From Clusia tigrina (lineage: Eukaryota > Arthropoda > Insecta > Diptera > Clusiidae): a DNA stretch of 64,000 nucleotides. The stretch lies in contig OV050030.1 in NCBI GenBank assembly GCA_920105625.2, positions 144,214,877-144,278,876 on the forward strand, in the 5' to 3' direction. Positions 1 to 12,090 of the stretch are shown one piece after another (within the stretch, counting starts at the first letter, position 1; each line of letters starts with the position of its first letter). Under the pieces are notes generated by a model that saw only the letters and a program-made list of their open reading frames with translations, searched no databases and was not told where the DNA came from. A program made the translations under genes and the position numbers.

Positions 1-3000
1 CTGTTGGGAGCAGATTTGTATCACGACATCCTTAGCATCGGACAAATTCGTTTGGGAAAGGGTTTACCAACATTACAAAACACCGTTTTTGGATGGATTA
101 TGGCGATCAAAATCGACAACCACTACCTTGATGAACTAACATGCGGAGTGCTGACGAATACAGAATTCGACCTACACAAATTTTGGATACTACAGGAAGT
201 AGACGCCAAGGTTCCCACACAAACACAGGAGGAAAGGATGAGCGAGGAGCACTTCAGCCAAACAGTGAAAAGAAATGCACTTGGAAGATTTGTCGTACAA
301 CTGCCTTTCAAACAAAAACCTGAAAGATTAGGACACTCTAACGATCTGGCATTGAGGAGATTCACGTCATTGGAACGCAAGCGCACCAAAGATCCCACAT
401 TGAAAGGAATGTATGCTAACTTTATGGCCGAATATCATCAACTTGGCCATATGAGTCTCATTAAGGAAGAAGAGATGAAATCCCCATCATACTTCCTACC
501 ACATCATGGTATCCTTGAACCATCAAGCACAACCACCAAATTGAGAGTTGTTTTTGACGCATCAGCGAAGTCATCAACGAACCTTGCACTAAATGACGTG
601 CTAGCCACTGGTCCAACAATTCAAGACGATCTATTCACCATATTACTCCGCTTTCGGTTGCCCAGATTCGTTTTCACCGCAGATATAGAAAAGATGTATC
701 CGTCAGATCCTAATCAACGACCAGGATCGAAATCTTCAATTAATTGCTTGGAGAACTGAACCTACTTTACCAATTCAGTTCTATAAGCTAAACACAGTAA
801 CATGTGGAACAACATCAGCACCTTATTTGGCTACAAAATGCTTGCAACAACTCGCCAAAGATGAAAGGATCAACCATCCAGTCGCTGGCGCAATCCTGCA
901 AAGGGATTTCTATGTGGATGATGTCATGACAGGATGCAATAGCCTAACAGAAGCCATTTTTGCTCAAACTCAACTCCAGCAACTACTCGCCAAAGGTGGC
1001 TTCAAACTGAGAAAGTGGTGCGCCAATCATCACAAACTGCTGCAGGAGATACCAATGGCAGATCGAGCAATGCAGTTTGACTTCGATATAAGCTCCGACG
1101 ACCACATTAAAACACTAGGATTGTCATGGATTCCAGTAAATGATAGCCTCCGGGTCAAAACAAATTGTTCCGTAACAACAAGGATTACTAAAAGAATTGT
1201 ATCCTCGGACATTTCGCGTGTTTTTGATCCCCTTGGGTTTATGGGACCAGTAGTCGTATCGGCAAAACTATTTCTGCAGCAACTTTGGACATTGAAGCTA
1301 GATTGGGATGCAGCATTACCAATGGACCTACACACACGATGGCTCCGTTTTCGAGATGAAATAACTGAATTGGACAAAACTGATGTACAAAGACATGCCT
1401 TTGGGAAACACGTACCGAAATTTGTTCAGATACATGCCTTCGCTGATGCTTCTGAACGTTCGTACGGCGGTGCAGTTTACGTTCATTCAGTTACCGAGGA
1501 CAACGTAGTACTTGTACGACTACTTTGCGCCAAATCCAAAGTTGCACCAGTGAAGTCTACCACTATTCCAAGACTAGAACTTTGTGCGGCTATGTTGACG
1601 GCTGAGCTAGTAAATCGAGTAAAACAAGAACAAAAATTGCGAGAAACTCCTACGTTCTTCTGGTCAGACTCTGAAATTGTACTAGCATGGATCAATTCCA
1701 CATCGTCATCCTATCAAACCTTCGCTGCCAACCGTATAGCAACCATACAAAACCTCAGCTTACCTCAACAATGGCGACACGTCAGATCGAAAGAAAATCC
1801 AGCCGATATTCTATCACGTGGAATTACTCCATCAAAATTGAAGAACTGCACGTTATGGTTCTATGGTCCCTTATTTCTTCATAGCTCAGAAGCAACATGG
1901 TCTGTGCCATACAAACCTGAATCTGACTGCAATGAAGAACGAAAAACAACGGTTACAGTGAACGTGGCCCAATCATGCGGAGACCACTTCATAAACACAA
2001 CATCAACCATACGAACTCATTTCCTAAACTCCAAAGGATCACAACCTATGTAGCACGCTTTATTCAACACAGTCGCAATCCTAATCACAAGAAGAGTTCC
2101 TCATTAACCTGCGAAGAACTCGAAGAGGGATTGCGCATCATAATTAGAGCCATGCAGCAAGCTGAATTTGCAACAGAGTGGAAGCATCTGAAATCCTTCA
2201 AAGAACTTCACAAATCCAGTGATCTTTTAAGTTTATCACCATTTCTCGAGGAAAACAACATAATTCGAGTAGGTGGCCGACTGGAAGCCTCATCCCTTTC
2301 ATACGATGCAAAACACCCGATGTTACTACCCGCATCTCATCCATTCACGAAACTTTTGATGGAGGACATTCATCGAAAAAACCTGCATATCGGACCACAA
2401 GGACTTTTAGCGACTACACGGCAACGTTTCTGGCCGGTAAAAGGGAAAACTCTGGCACGAACGACTGTGCAAAATTGCATCACATGCTGCAAAAACAAGC
2501 CTTAACTCCTAACTCAAATCATGGGCAATCTACCTGCGAATCGCGTAGAACCTGCTAGGCCATACATCAACTCTGGCGTAGACTTCTGGGGACCCGTCTG
2601 GACACACTATCGCCTAAGAGGAAAGCGTCCTCAGAAAAGCTATGTTGCGGTATTTATCTGCTTCACTACGAAAGCAGTACACTTAGAAATGGTAACCGAC
2701 TTAATTACCGAAGCCTTCATTGGAGCTCTGACGCTATTCATGGGTAGACGCGGCAACTGCAGAAACTTATATTGCGACAACGCCACAAACTTTGTAGGTG
2801 CCAAGAACAAACTTTCAGAGCTCACCGAGTCAATATTCTTGAGAGGGGGCCAAGAAAAAATAAAAAATTCCTGTAACTACAAAGGAATCAACTTCCACTT
2901 CATTCCTCCCCGCGCTCCTCATTTCGGAGGCTTATGGGAGGCAGCTGTCAAATCGGCCAAACACCTTCTTCAACGCAGTCTCAATACCGCGTCCCTCACA

Positions 3001-3369
3001 TATGAAGAACTGGAGACACTCATAATTGATATAGAAGCCATACTCAATTCGCGGCCTATCACCCCCATTTCAACTGACTCCAGAGACCTCGCGGCATTAA
3101 CTCCGGGACACTTCCTAATCGGAGAACCCATGACTGCCTCCATCGACACCGCGGCAGCAGCTTGCGAAGTTTCTTTGGGCAAACGCTGGCAACTAATCAA
3201 CAGCATCAAGCAGGAATTCTGGCACAGATGGACTAAGGAATACCTGAGTGAATTGCAACAGAAAACAAAATGGAAACAATCCCAGAAGAATATTGAACTT
3301 GGAAGGCTGGTCTTAATTAAGGAAGACAATACACCCGTTCGTCAGTGGCCTCTGGGACTTATAACTTAG
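1..3369 (+). pseudogene. pol: BEL/Pao pol (protease end, RT, A17, integrase), frameshifted
   Basis: Four open blocks in shifting frames encode the pol polyprotein, whose known role is protein processing, reverse transcription and integration. Block 1-756 has the end of the protease (LLGADLYHD) and the RT N-terminus (RVVFDASAK, then FTADIEKMY). A single-base shift near 700 throws off the next block, 757-2053. That block has the RT YVDDV motif and a peptidase-A17/RNase H-like part (HAFADASERSYGGA). A 2-bp indel near 2000 leads to 1975-2505 with the integrase zinc-binding region, which ends at an in-frame TAA. Block 2521-3369 carries the integrase core (DFWGP, YCDNATNF, PPRAPHFGGLWEA) and a DUF5641-like C-terminus. 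The copy cannot make a full product. Confidence 0.9.
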
Positions 3370-3417
3370 GTATATAATGGCGAAGATGGCTATGTTCGTG
3401 TTGCAGACATCCGTACT

Positions 3418-5329
3418 ATGAACAACACATTAAAGAGACCGATACACCGTCTCGCCATACTCCCAATAGAACACACTTCCGAAGCCCAGCAGGAATCCGC
3501 GCCTGCAGCACCGCCGAAAAAATGTCGACTTAGAAATATAGGCACCGTAATCACAGGTCTACTACTCTGCTTGGCAATAACGCCATGTGATGGAAGAATT
3601 AAGCAAGACAAATTTAAAACAAACTCGGCCACTATTTTGAGAACGTAGGCACCACCAACATAATAACCAATGAATGGAATTTAGTCATATTTTATGACCT
3701 CGATCCCTACTGGCAAGAATGGCGAATCATAAAAAATATGACGTTCATGGTAGACAAACTTTGTGGTCAGCTACTCCAAAGAGAATCTTGTCAGCGAATT
3801 GGTCTATTACACAACCACAGGCTGAGGGGCATGAGCAAAGAAAACAATCTTCTGTCGGCACCATCAAACAGCCGGCAGAAAAGAGGCGCCTTGGATCTTA
3901 TCGGCAATGTTGCTAATAGTCTTTTCGGAGTATTAGACTCAAAATATGCAGCCGGCATGTCAAACATCATCGATGGAATACATAGAAACGAGAACCACGT
4001 GGTGAAACTATTGAAAAATCAGACATCCATTATCGATTCTACACTAAATGTTCTGAAAAGGACCAAATAGCAGTCGGAAAGGGTTTCCGTGATTTCCAAG
4101 CACAACTGCAAACTGTGGTTGCCCAATTTAATAATATCACCGAGCAACTCCATCAAGAAGAGCTCTCCAAGCTATACTATGCGCTAGCTATGGAACTAGA
4201 TATAACCATGCAAGGATTTCAACAAATGCAGATGGCCATAATTGAGAGTATTACTGACACACATCATGGCATGATAAATCTATTACTGGTGTCGCCTCCA
4301 CAACTTCGGCGGGAACTCGCAACGATCAGGACACATCTACACGAAGGTCGGTTACCACTAGCTCAAGGCAATATTCTGGAATACTACAAGACAATGGAAA
4401 TCGAAAGCACCATTCACAAAAACTATGTGCTCTTTCGGCTCCGATTGCCGCTAGTGGATACTGAGAAGTACGACCTGTACAAATTAACTTCAATTCCTAC
4501 ATCCATAAATTCAACTCTAATTCTCATCGAAGTTATGAAAATCTTGGCTATAAGCCTTCACAGGGATCAATATTATCCATTCAATGATGAGTTGTCCGCT
4601 TGTATGAAGGTGGAACGAACCAACTATCTATGCCACCATCGTCATCCCATTTATAAATCAGGCGCTGAATTCGGAAGATGTGAAATGGATATATTTAATC
4701 ATCTAGCAGTATCCGAGAGGTGTCATCTCCACCAAGCTGGTTCGGATTCCGTTTGGTATCAGTTGCAGAACGGAAACCAGTGGATTTATGGGGTGAACAA
4801 GATATCCTCAATCAACGTGATATGTGACAATAACATCTCACAACTATCATTAGACGGCGACGGACTCTTGGAGCTTGATGACACCTGCTTTATCAAGGAA
4901 GGCCAAATACTTATTCAAGGCCACAAAAGCTACGAAGGTACGCGTAAAATGGCTTATACACGACTTGCGAGCCTACCAGAACCTATTTTGATAAAGCATC
5001 TAACGCCTTTATCAAATAAGCCAACACATTTCATATCCAACTTGGGAGAAACAACGCGATTGCAGAATCAGTTGGCAGAACTTAAACCCAATGACATAAG
5101 CTACCATCGTATTCATCATTATACCGTGAGTTATCTTTGCATCCTTGGAATCATTAAAATTACAATTCTAATCGCATGGCGAACACACAAAACAAGGAAA
5201 CCGAAACCAGCATCACGAAAGAGACTGAATATCAGTAAATCACAAATTCTGTCGACACCCGGCGAACAACCAACTTTTACTGTAAATGTTGAACCGCTGT
5301 TCAACGAGGGGGAGAATGTTGCATTCTAA
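3418..5329 (+). pseudogene. env: F-type envelope-like gene, copy 1, frameshifted
   Basis: This is a baculovirus-F-like fusion glycoprotein as carried by some insect retroelements. Block 3418-3648 has a hydrophobic signal-like stretch (ITGLLLCLAI). A shift near 3640 leads to block 3738-4070, which has an RQKR furin-type site followed by a glycine/alanine-rich fusion-peptide-like segment. A one-base loss in an A run near 4063, relative to copy 2, breaks this block. Block 4115-5329 carries the ectodomain and a membrane segment near the C-terminus (LCILGIIKITILIAW). The last codons run into the LTR start. Copy 2 at 19438-21030 lacks the 4063 break. Confidence 0.85.
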
Positions 5330-5593
5330 GCGAAGTCAACAACCGCTGCAATGCACGCCCTTGACTGCGGCCAACGACAGCGCAAATCGCTGACACCGAA
5401 TTTTCACGTGCATCAGCACTTTGTGCACATTAATTGTAGTTTTTTTGCATTACCTTTTTTTACTTGTTTATGTTTTATTTTATATGTAAAATATCTAAGT
5501 AAGCAATAATGGTTCAATTGTAATAGTATAAATTAAGTGAAGTTATTAAATATGTATCAGTTCTTTGAAACCTATCAACGAGTGTTTTATTGA
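5317..5593 (+). repeat. BEL-A 3' LTR, copy 1 (3' limit uncertain)
   Basis: The purine-rich tract CGAGGGGGAGAA is followed directly by TGTTGCATTC at 5317, the expected LTR start. Two short AT-rich transcription-unit-like stretches follow. No matching 5' LTR is found for either BEL-A copy, so the 3' boundary cannot be fixed. I place it before the TTGGTCATTCCGG sequence, and it could lie further on. Confidence 0.6.
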
Positions 5594-5611
5594 ATTGGTC
5601 ATTCCGGAGGA

Positions 5612-5800
5612 CTGGTTATATGCACTGGTACCTTCACTCAACAATAGTCTTGGTTTTGTACCTAGGCTACTTTCCACACAAATATCGAAGATCTGGTTAT
5701 AAGCACCAGTATCTTCATTCAATATTAGTCTGGGCTTTGCACCTAGGCTATTTCATAACCACAAAACAAGGGTCTGGTGTAACCATCAGGACCCAGCAAA
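5612..5800 (+). repeat. 81-bp imperfect tandem repeat, copy 1
   Basis: Units start at 5612, 5693 and 5774 (the last partial). Each begins CTGGTTATA or a close variant, and the first two share the later block CACCTAGGCTA or TACCTAGGCTA. The period of 81 is a multiple of three and the stretch is open (71 codons). There is no independent sign that it codes. It sits between the BEL LTR and the Helitron 5' end and is conserved in the other composite copy. Confidence 0.7.
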
Positions 5801-6559
5801 GGTAAGGTGGAATAAAAGAATTCCCACTCTTAACAAATAACACAAATAAATTCCAATGGAAATGAGGTTAGGTATTCACCAACAAACGAAAATAATGAAC
5901 TCACTTTTTTTGTTTGAAATGTTAATAATTTCACTCAAAAACTGATGATCCACAGATTTAAAATCAAATATTTCGTGAATGTAAACAATTTAACAATTTA
6001 ATGTAATGAATTTAACTCGAGAAATCAATTAAAATTTGGAAAAATGTCAGAAAGTCAATTGACCGTGTCCGCACTGTTCGAATAAACAAATCAGAAGGAA
6101 GAAACAATATACGCAGCTGTCAAAATAAATAAGCGTCTACAGCTCCATCTGTTGACTTATTGGAGTATCAGTCAGTGCTTACAACACCAATATGAAACTA
6201 AATGTGCGAGTGCAACACCACGAACATACAAAAAAAATGAGAACCAAAAGTAAGATTAGGTTTTTCTAATTTTCGAATTTTCCGAATTTTCCGACTTTTC
6301 CGAATGTTTTTAGATCGATAGATTTGCATGAAACAATTGGAAAAAGAATTTGAAAGAAAAAAAATTTTGTATGGAAAAAAGTCCTTTTTGGAATTTTTAA
6401 ATTTTTCGACTTTTTTTCAGGAAGAGTATAAGGTTTTTTTATTTCTAAACATTTCCAGATCTACAACGAACAACCTCTGAAAATTCCATCAAGATTGGTC
6501 CAGCCGTTCTCGAGCCTTAGCGTCACTAACAAACAAACATTCATTTTTATATATATAGA

Positions 6560-6939
6560 TGAATATAAATATATGTATATTTAAATGAAAATGTATACGT
6601 ATATGTAAATTATGTATGTATATTCTAAGTCCCGAGACAATACCGTTGGAACTTTTTATATTAAAGAGTTTTATTCGTTTGAAGTGAGAATAACAACTGA
6701 ACTTAAAATTAATAATTATCTTTTTTATTACTTTGTATCAGATTGTAATAAAGTAAAATTTCTATTGAAAGTAACTTTAAGTGTAAGTGTAAATTGCAAT
6801 AATTAAAATAAAATAAAATTATTCTAATTTAACCTAGCGATTGTTTGATTTTTACACAATGTTTTAGTATTGAAAGCTGGTACAAATTGTCAGGAGCGCA
6901 ATTTCAAAACAATTGTTCTGACACGAATGGGATTGTGTA
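6560..6939. other. AT-rich flank, no gene seen
   Basis: AT-rich sequence with TATA/TATG runs directly after the Helitron terminus. A degraded 5' LTR of the following Gypsy relic may be here, but I cannot match it to that element's 3' LTR. Confidence 0.4.
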
Positions 6940-8440
6940 TCAGTAATAAACAATGGAACACATGGACAGAAGAGTGGTGAGTCTCTACTACAGTTTGCGG
7001 CAGAAGTGGAACGGTTGACCCATCGTGCCTATCCAGGAAACATTAACGAGAGGTGTGCAATGGATGCCTTCGTATATGGTATTCGCGATGCGGAGATAAA
7101 GGGTACAGCAATAACAAGTCAAAAAGCTACATATATGGAGACAGTAGCTATCGCTTTGATATCAGAGTCAGAAGCTAGTATACAGAGCACATCAAGTACA
7201 AGCCGAAAGCGTACATAGTTTCACGAGCATGCTTTACTTGCGGTGATGTTGGACACACGGCTTGTGATTATCAGTCTAGATGCAAACATTCTGCAGCACG
7301 TCCAAGGGTAAGATTGCCAAAACAAGGAAGATTCCGAAACAGGGAATCGGAAAATCTTGTCAAGCCGTCGGCGACGGAACTGACTCCCATATCATGTAGC
7401 CCAAAAATCTTCTTTTCGTAGATGGCATGGAAAATTAATAGCCTAACTGTCAACAGGGTAATTGACGGAAGAAAAATCGTAGTAACATTAGATACAGGCG
7501 CATCAAATTCAATAATCAGAAGTGATCTCACTCGGAGTGTCGGGATGCTTCCGGTAATATGGTTGCCTACGGTAACTGGAAATTAAATTCCGGTAACTTG
7601 AAAAGTTACATTCAAAATCACTATCGGCACCACACGCACTGTAGTAGCTTTTATTGTGGACGAATTGATCGTAGGTATGGATTTTATGATGCGGAATGGA
7701 TTCACGCAAAATTTGAAAAATAGAATGCTTCAATGTGCGAAGACCGAAAACCGTAATCCTTTGTTGGCGATAAGTATGGAGATGTCACAAAAATCTCACC
7801 AAAGTCAGAGTCAATTATATGGGCCAAACTGGTCGGAGATGCTGAGAAGAACAAGTTGTGGATAGTGGACGCTGATGACAAATTTTTAAAAGAAAACATC
7901 ATAATTATAAAAACCATCGTTGAAGAACATTAAGTTCCAATAGAGCCAGCAAAACGGATCAATCTTGCAAATACCTTCAGAAACATAGATAAAGGAGAGG
8001 TAAATTGAAATTGTTTGGCAATTGCAGCTATTGTAAACTATGAGGGGCAACCCGAAATACGAAAAGAAAGATACCAGCTTAGAAAAAGGTACTGGACGAT
8101 CTGACAAAAGAATGAACTAATGAGTTATCTGCAAAACTTTTATGCAGCAGTTATTTAACAAAAACCGAATACAGTTAATTGAAATTAATGGAAACATCAG
8201 AAACTGCACACATCTGTTGAGTGATAAAATGAAAGCCAGATATGATGTACGAGCATCTCTAAGGGATTTCAGAAAGAGCAACTAGTTATGTTTCTTAATC
8301 CGCAAGCAAACAAGGGATTATCGCCAAAACTGCAAACGTTCTGGGAAGGTCCGCAAATCAACGTTTTCAGGTAAAAAATGGAACTCGTTCATCTGGAGAG
8401 GCTAGCTCCTTATAAACGTTAAAATATTATACTTGTTCGG
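6940..8440 (+). pseudogene. Ty3/Gypsy relic: gag, zinc knuckle, protease, integrase C-terminus
   Basis: This is an internally deleted Gypsy element. From about 6990 the frame reads as a Ty3/Gypsy gag core (FAAEVERLTHRAYPG, FVYGIRDAEIKG). Then come a CCHC knuckle (CFTCGDVGHTAC, about 7228) and a protease (LDTGASNSIIRSDL, about 7490; later VGMDFMMRNGF). RT and RNase H are missing. Near 8290-8420 the typical integrase C-terminal end appears (GLSPKLQTFWEGP, then MELVHLERLAPYKR). Several stops and frameshifts show it is dead. The family is inferred from these motifs. Confidence 0.75.
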
Positions 8441-8449
8441 GATGAACGA

Positions 8450-8690
8450 GATTAGGTGGAGGGCAGTGAAACATAAATAATGCCCGAAAAGGATGAAATC
8501 GGTTATGGGTATATTCTATTCGCAGCATACGTTCTATTTAGAGAGTATGTTCTAATTCGTAGCGTACGTTCTTATTTGAAGCACACCCAGAACCAGAGAA
8601 TACAGAGAAAAGAAAGTATTTTTCGCTACCAGCGTCCGTAGCGGACACATCACGAGTTTGAGTGGATTCATATACAACGTCAACTAGTAT
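8450..8690 (+). repeat. Polypurine tract and 3' LTR of the Gypsy relic
   Basis: AGGTGGAGGGCAG at 8454-8466 precedes TGAAACATAA at 8467, right after the integrase C-terminal end, as in many Gypsy elements. Within the LTR a TACGTTCTATTT-like unit of about 23 bp repeats imperfectly around 8515-8575. The 3' limit is not defined. Confidence 0.5.
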
Positions 8691-8819
8691 TTATCCACTC
8701 TTTTCTTAGAAATTTTTAGATAATCTCTGTGGCAGTGACCACTACACAACTGTGGCAGTGACCACTCTAAACTGTGACAGGACAAATAAGCGGTGCAGGA
8801 CCTAAATTTGATGTGGGCC

Positions 8820-10330
8820 AGATTAATTTTGCGAAGCCCTCTGACTGCTCTTTTCAGTTCGCCGATATTCTTTAATCCAGTCACAAAATGTACGCAAATG
8901 TTCCAGAATAATGCTTAAATAAATATGTGCGGATTGCCATAATTTGCTTATGATATTGGTCCGCGATAATATCTCATACCATATATGTATTGATATAATA
9001 AATTCAAAGGTAAGCATTTCGTTTAAAAGCGAATCACAATCACTGAGCGTGTCTGATGCGTCTGTTTGGATTTTTAAGCTTTCAGTGCATTCAGCAACAT
9101 CATCAAATTGTTATAATATGGTTTTCACTGCCTTGATTCTGCTTTCCCAATTTGTGTCCGATAAGGGCTTTATAGTACGATTTAATTTACTGTTGATTAA
9201 ATCCCAGAGTTAAACTGGATCTTGCAAATACCAAATAAATTTTCTGTATAAAGCCACAAATTGTTTTTCCTGCAGCCGAAGAATTGTCTGCATCTACCAT
9301 CAGCAGATTCCAACTATGACAACCGCAAGGTTTAAAAAATACCCTGAGATTAATATTCAATATTCGAGTCTTAACTCCACTTTTTATTCCTACCATATTT
9401 GAGCCATTATCGTATCCTGGGTCACGACAATTTTGAATATCTAATCAATTTATTTCTAGCTCTTCTAGAATGGCATTTGTAAGATGCTCTCCAGTCGTCT
9501 CAGCGACAGCAAGAAATCCGATAAAGTTTTCTTCTATTGTGCCGGTTGATGTATTACGAAATCTGAAATCTGTATTGACATTTGCTCAGCTCGACTGTAA
9601 TCTCTAGGTCAGTCGAGCGAAATAGAGTAGTACTTTGCCTCTTTTACCTTACGAATCGCTTCATCAGTAGCTGTTTTTGCCATCAATGAGATCCATTTAT
9701 TTTGAGTATAGTGGCTTAAATCATGGTGTGCAAATTGTTTGTGATTAATGCGTTTAATAGCTTCGATGTTAGTTTTCTTGAAAAGTGAAAATGAGAAAAG
9801 AGCCTACGTATCTCGTCTTTGTGATAATCTTCATCACTTCCGCTTTGAACTATATCATGACGTTGGGAATCCGTTATGGGAAGCGTCCACATTCTCCGAC
9901 CTGAACTAGCAAATGTTTGTTTAAGTACATCTCTGGCATCGCTTCTAACTTTCGGTGAATTTCTTCGTTCTTCATAAATTTTGCTACTTAACACAAGAGT
10001 TATAGTTTCAGACTCTGATTCGCTACACCTTGAGCCAATCTCTATTTCCGGGAGTGGTTCGGTCCTTAGTGCACGTGGAGTACTTCCCAAATTCAACGAG
10101 GCCTCGGATATGACTGTATCTTTTTTGGAAGTCAAATCGATTCGGACAATTGTATACTATCAGAAGCCAATTTCATCATATCTGTACTTAAAACCTGATT
10201 CAATGCAGCTCTTTCAGATATTCTTTTCCTCTTTGTTGAACCAGATTCCCATTCCCAATATCTCTATCTCTCCTGGAGCCTGACATGAAGATTGTATATT
10301 ATATCTCTAGCCTGAACACAATGTTCAACG
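8820..10330 (-). pseudogene. hAT-type transposase relic (TTF/DUF4371 class)
   Basis: Reading the - strand from about 10330 downward, fragments match the transposase class with a TTF zinc finger, DUF4371 and a hAT dimerization region. One is a KWISLMAKTATDEAIRKVKEAKYYSI-like start of the catalytic region (about 9700-9650). Next are ENFIGFLAVAETTGEHLTNA (about 9530) and NCRDPGYDNGSNM followed by FFKPCGCHSWNLL (9440-9310). Last is FEFIISIHIWYEILSRTN (9010-8960). Stops and frameshifts separate them, and no terminal inverted repeats were identified. The class is recognised from recurring motifs; the subfamily is not determined. Confidence 0.65.
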
Positions 10331-11405
10331 TTTAAAAAACGCCGGTGACTAGGCTACTGGAAATCCAAGACATACTGTAAAACGTTATTCTGAATGTTTC
10401 TTGAAATGTTACAACATAACAGTGGGAAGTAAAACCATGAAAAAGTTTGCAGAGAACTGTGTGATTATGTTCAAATCATATTGAATGAGGGTCTATATGC
10501 GAAAAAATAACTAAATTTCACGAAAAGAACGGAACTTTTCTCAGTATGAAACTGAATGGTGTAAAAGTATCAAAATGAGTTATATATAAACAAATTTTAT
10601 TATATATTTTTATTAAATTGAATAAAAATATGTTGCTTTACATACTTTTGAATAAAGGAAAATCTACTCTTTATTTTAGTACTTAATTGTTGTGGTTTTG
10701 CAAATAAGACCATCGGTTTTTAATGCAGAAGCACGCATTTTTTAAAAAAACATTAAGATAGTTTTGCTTCTCACTGTATGCTTAAAATTATTTCTTACCA
10801 CTTCTTTGATAAGTAGGTATGTATATAGGTGTACCGTTGTTTTTTTATTCTCAAAGAAAACTGTTAAAACATAACATAAAACAGTTTTTCCTTTTGTATG
10901 CATGCATGAATTTTAATTCAATATACCGGACTTATTAACAATTGCTATAATTTGTTTTTTCAGTGCATTTGGTGAAAAAAGTGATTAAATGTAGTAGTAA
11001 ATCACTTCAGTTTTAAATTTTTGGGCACCACTGTATAACAATGCTTTTATTTCAATAAAAATATAAAAAAAATTATTATCTTGGAATATCGTTTAAATAT
11101 AAATGCTTTCTGACGTGTGTGTGTTTTTGGATTAGAAGTGCGGACTGCCTATACTCAAGCGCAAAACAAAAACAAAAAGATCACCGAGCGCATATGAGCT
11201 GAGCGCATCTGAATAACAATTATAGTGAAAAACAGCGGACGAAGCATGCAAACTATTTTTCCAAATTTCTTTATCACATCTTTCAGCTACAGCAGTGTTC
11301 TCATGTACCAATGCTATGTTTAATATTGAAATTTAGAAAACTTAACACGTAAATATTTTAAGAACGGCTAATATTAGTTTTAAGTACTAATGAGTCAAAG
11401 AACAG
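10331..11405. other. AT-rich stretch, no gene recognised
   Basis: No coding similarity is visible on either strand, only AT-rich sequence with short homopolymers. It is probably intron or decayed TE sequence. Confidence 0.4.
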
Positions 11406-11690
11406 CGAAGCCATGTGCGTTCGCCCACGCCGCAGCCTCTGCACACACTCCTAGATTCATTACTGATAAAGACGACTGTGAAAAAAAGAGATTTGACGTA
11501 TGACGAACTAAATCGACTCCACCTCCCTAGCAATAGCACGAACAAAGAAACTGATTTAGTTACAATGATTACTCTGACTGCAGCTACATTATTCATCCCT
11601 AAAACTCGGCCATACCTTCCAACAAAATGTGTCACCTGGTGGAATACAGACCTCGCTGAGCTGCATACAATAAAGCAAGATGCATGGTAG
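11406..11690 (+). pseudogene. Jockey-like endonuclease C-terminal fragment
   Basis: The open stretch has IPKTRPYLPTKCVTWWNTDL near its end. This resembles the VPWWN element between the endonuclease and RT of Jockey/I-type non-LTR retrotransposons. It ends at a stop after KQDAW and nothing of the RT follows. It may be a separate 5' and 3' truncated insertion next to the Jockey copy that starts about 300 bp downstream. Confidence 0.5.
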
Positions 11691-12090
11691 ACAATTCTCT
11701 GCAATATTGAAGAGTGCGGATGTGTTTTTGTTTTCTCCCCAGTTGATGGTGAATAAATAAAATATTGAATGGTTTCAATTTTAAATCAAGTGAAAGTGCA
11801 TAAAAGTGATAATTTTAGTATCAGAAGTAGTGAGCGGCAAAAAAATTTTTGTTTAAAACAAAGAGAACATAAGTTTTAAATTAGAATTAAAATAGTGTAA
11901 GCGTCTAATAAATAAGGGAATAATATCGGTCATTAGATGAGCATATTGCGCTCTCCCACTTAGCCGGCGCGATCTCCTACATAGCGCATGCGCTCTCAGA
12001 GTGTGTCTGCGCTAGCACCGTCTTGCTGTCAATCTTGCCGCAGACGCTTTCTGAGCAGCATCGCGGGATCGTAGTGAGTGAATCCAACAT

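Larger units (their letters stand above)
1..5593 (+). mobile_element. BEL/Pao retroelement with env, BEL-A copy 1, 5' truncated by window edge
   Basis: The order is end of protease, RT, A17-type region, integrase, DUF5641-like tail, F-type envelope, polypurine tract and LTR, which is the BEL/Pao order with an added envelope. The copy matches the reverse complement of 19174-24204. Relative to that copy it retains a 567-bp integrase segment (2236-2802), but it carries extra frameshifts near 2000 and 4063. It lies inside a Helitron. Frameshifts near 700 and 3640 are shared by both copies and so predate the duplication. Confidence 0.9.
1..6559 (-). mobile_element. Helitron composite, copy 1 (5' part)
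   Basis: The Helitron 5' terminus, read on the - strand, is at 6559: the element ends with GA on the + strand (TC on the - strand) and a host T follows at 6560, as expected for insertion between A and T. About 950 bp of Helitron-side sequence (roughly 5600-6559) matches 18205-19165 in reverse complement almost base for base, and similarity stops exactly at this terminus. The rest of the visible copy is a nested BEL/Pao element. The Rep/helicase part and the 3' end lie outside the window. Termini and flanks are seen directly; the Helitron assignment rests on the complete copy at 18205-30792. Confidence 0.85.

Noticed and set aside
123..398. Antisense open frames over BEL pol and env
   Set aside because: These shadows of the coding strand occur in both copies and carry no recognisable motif.
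10331..11405. Possible Tc1/mariner relic (GGGCACCACTGTA near 11025)
   Set aside because: Only a short terminal-repeat-like string, with no transposase motif on either strand and no opposite repeat.
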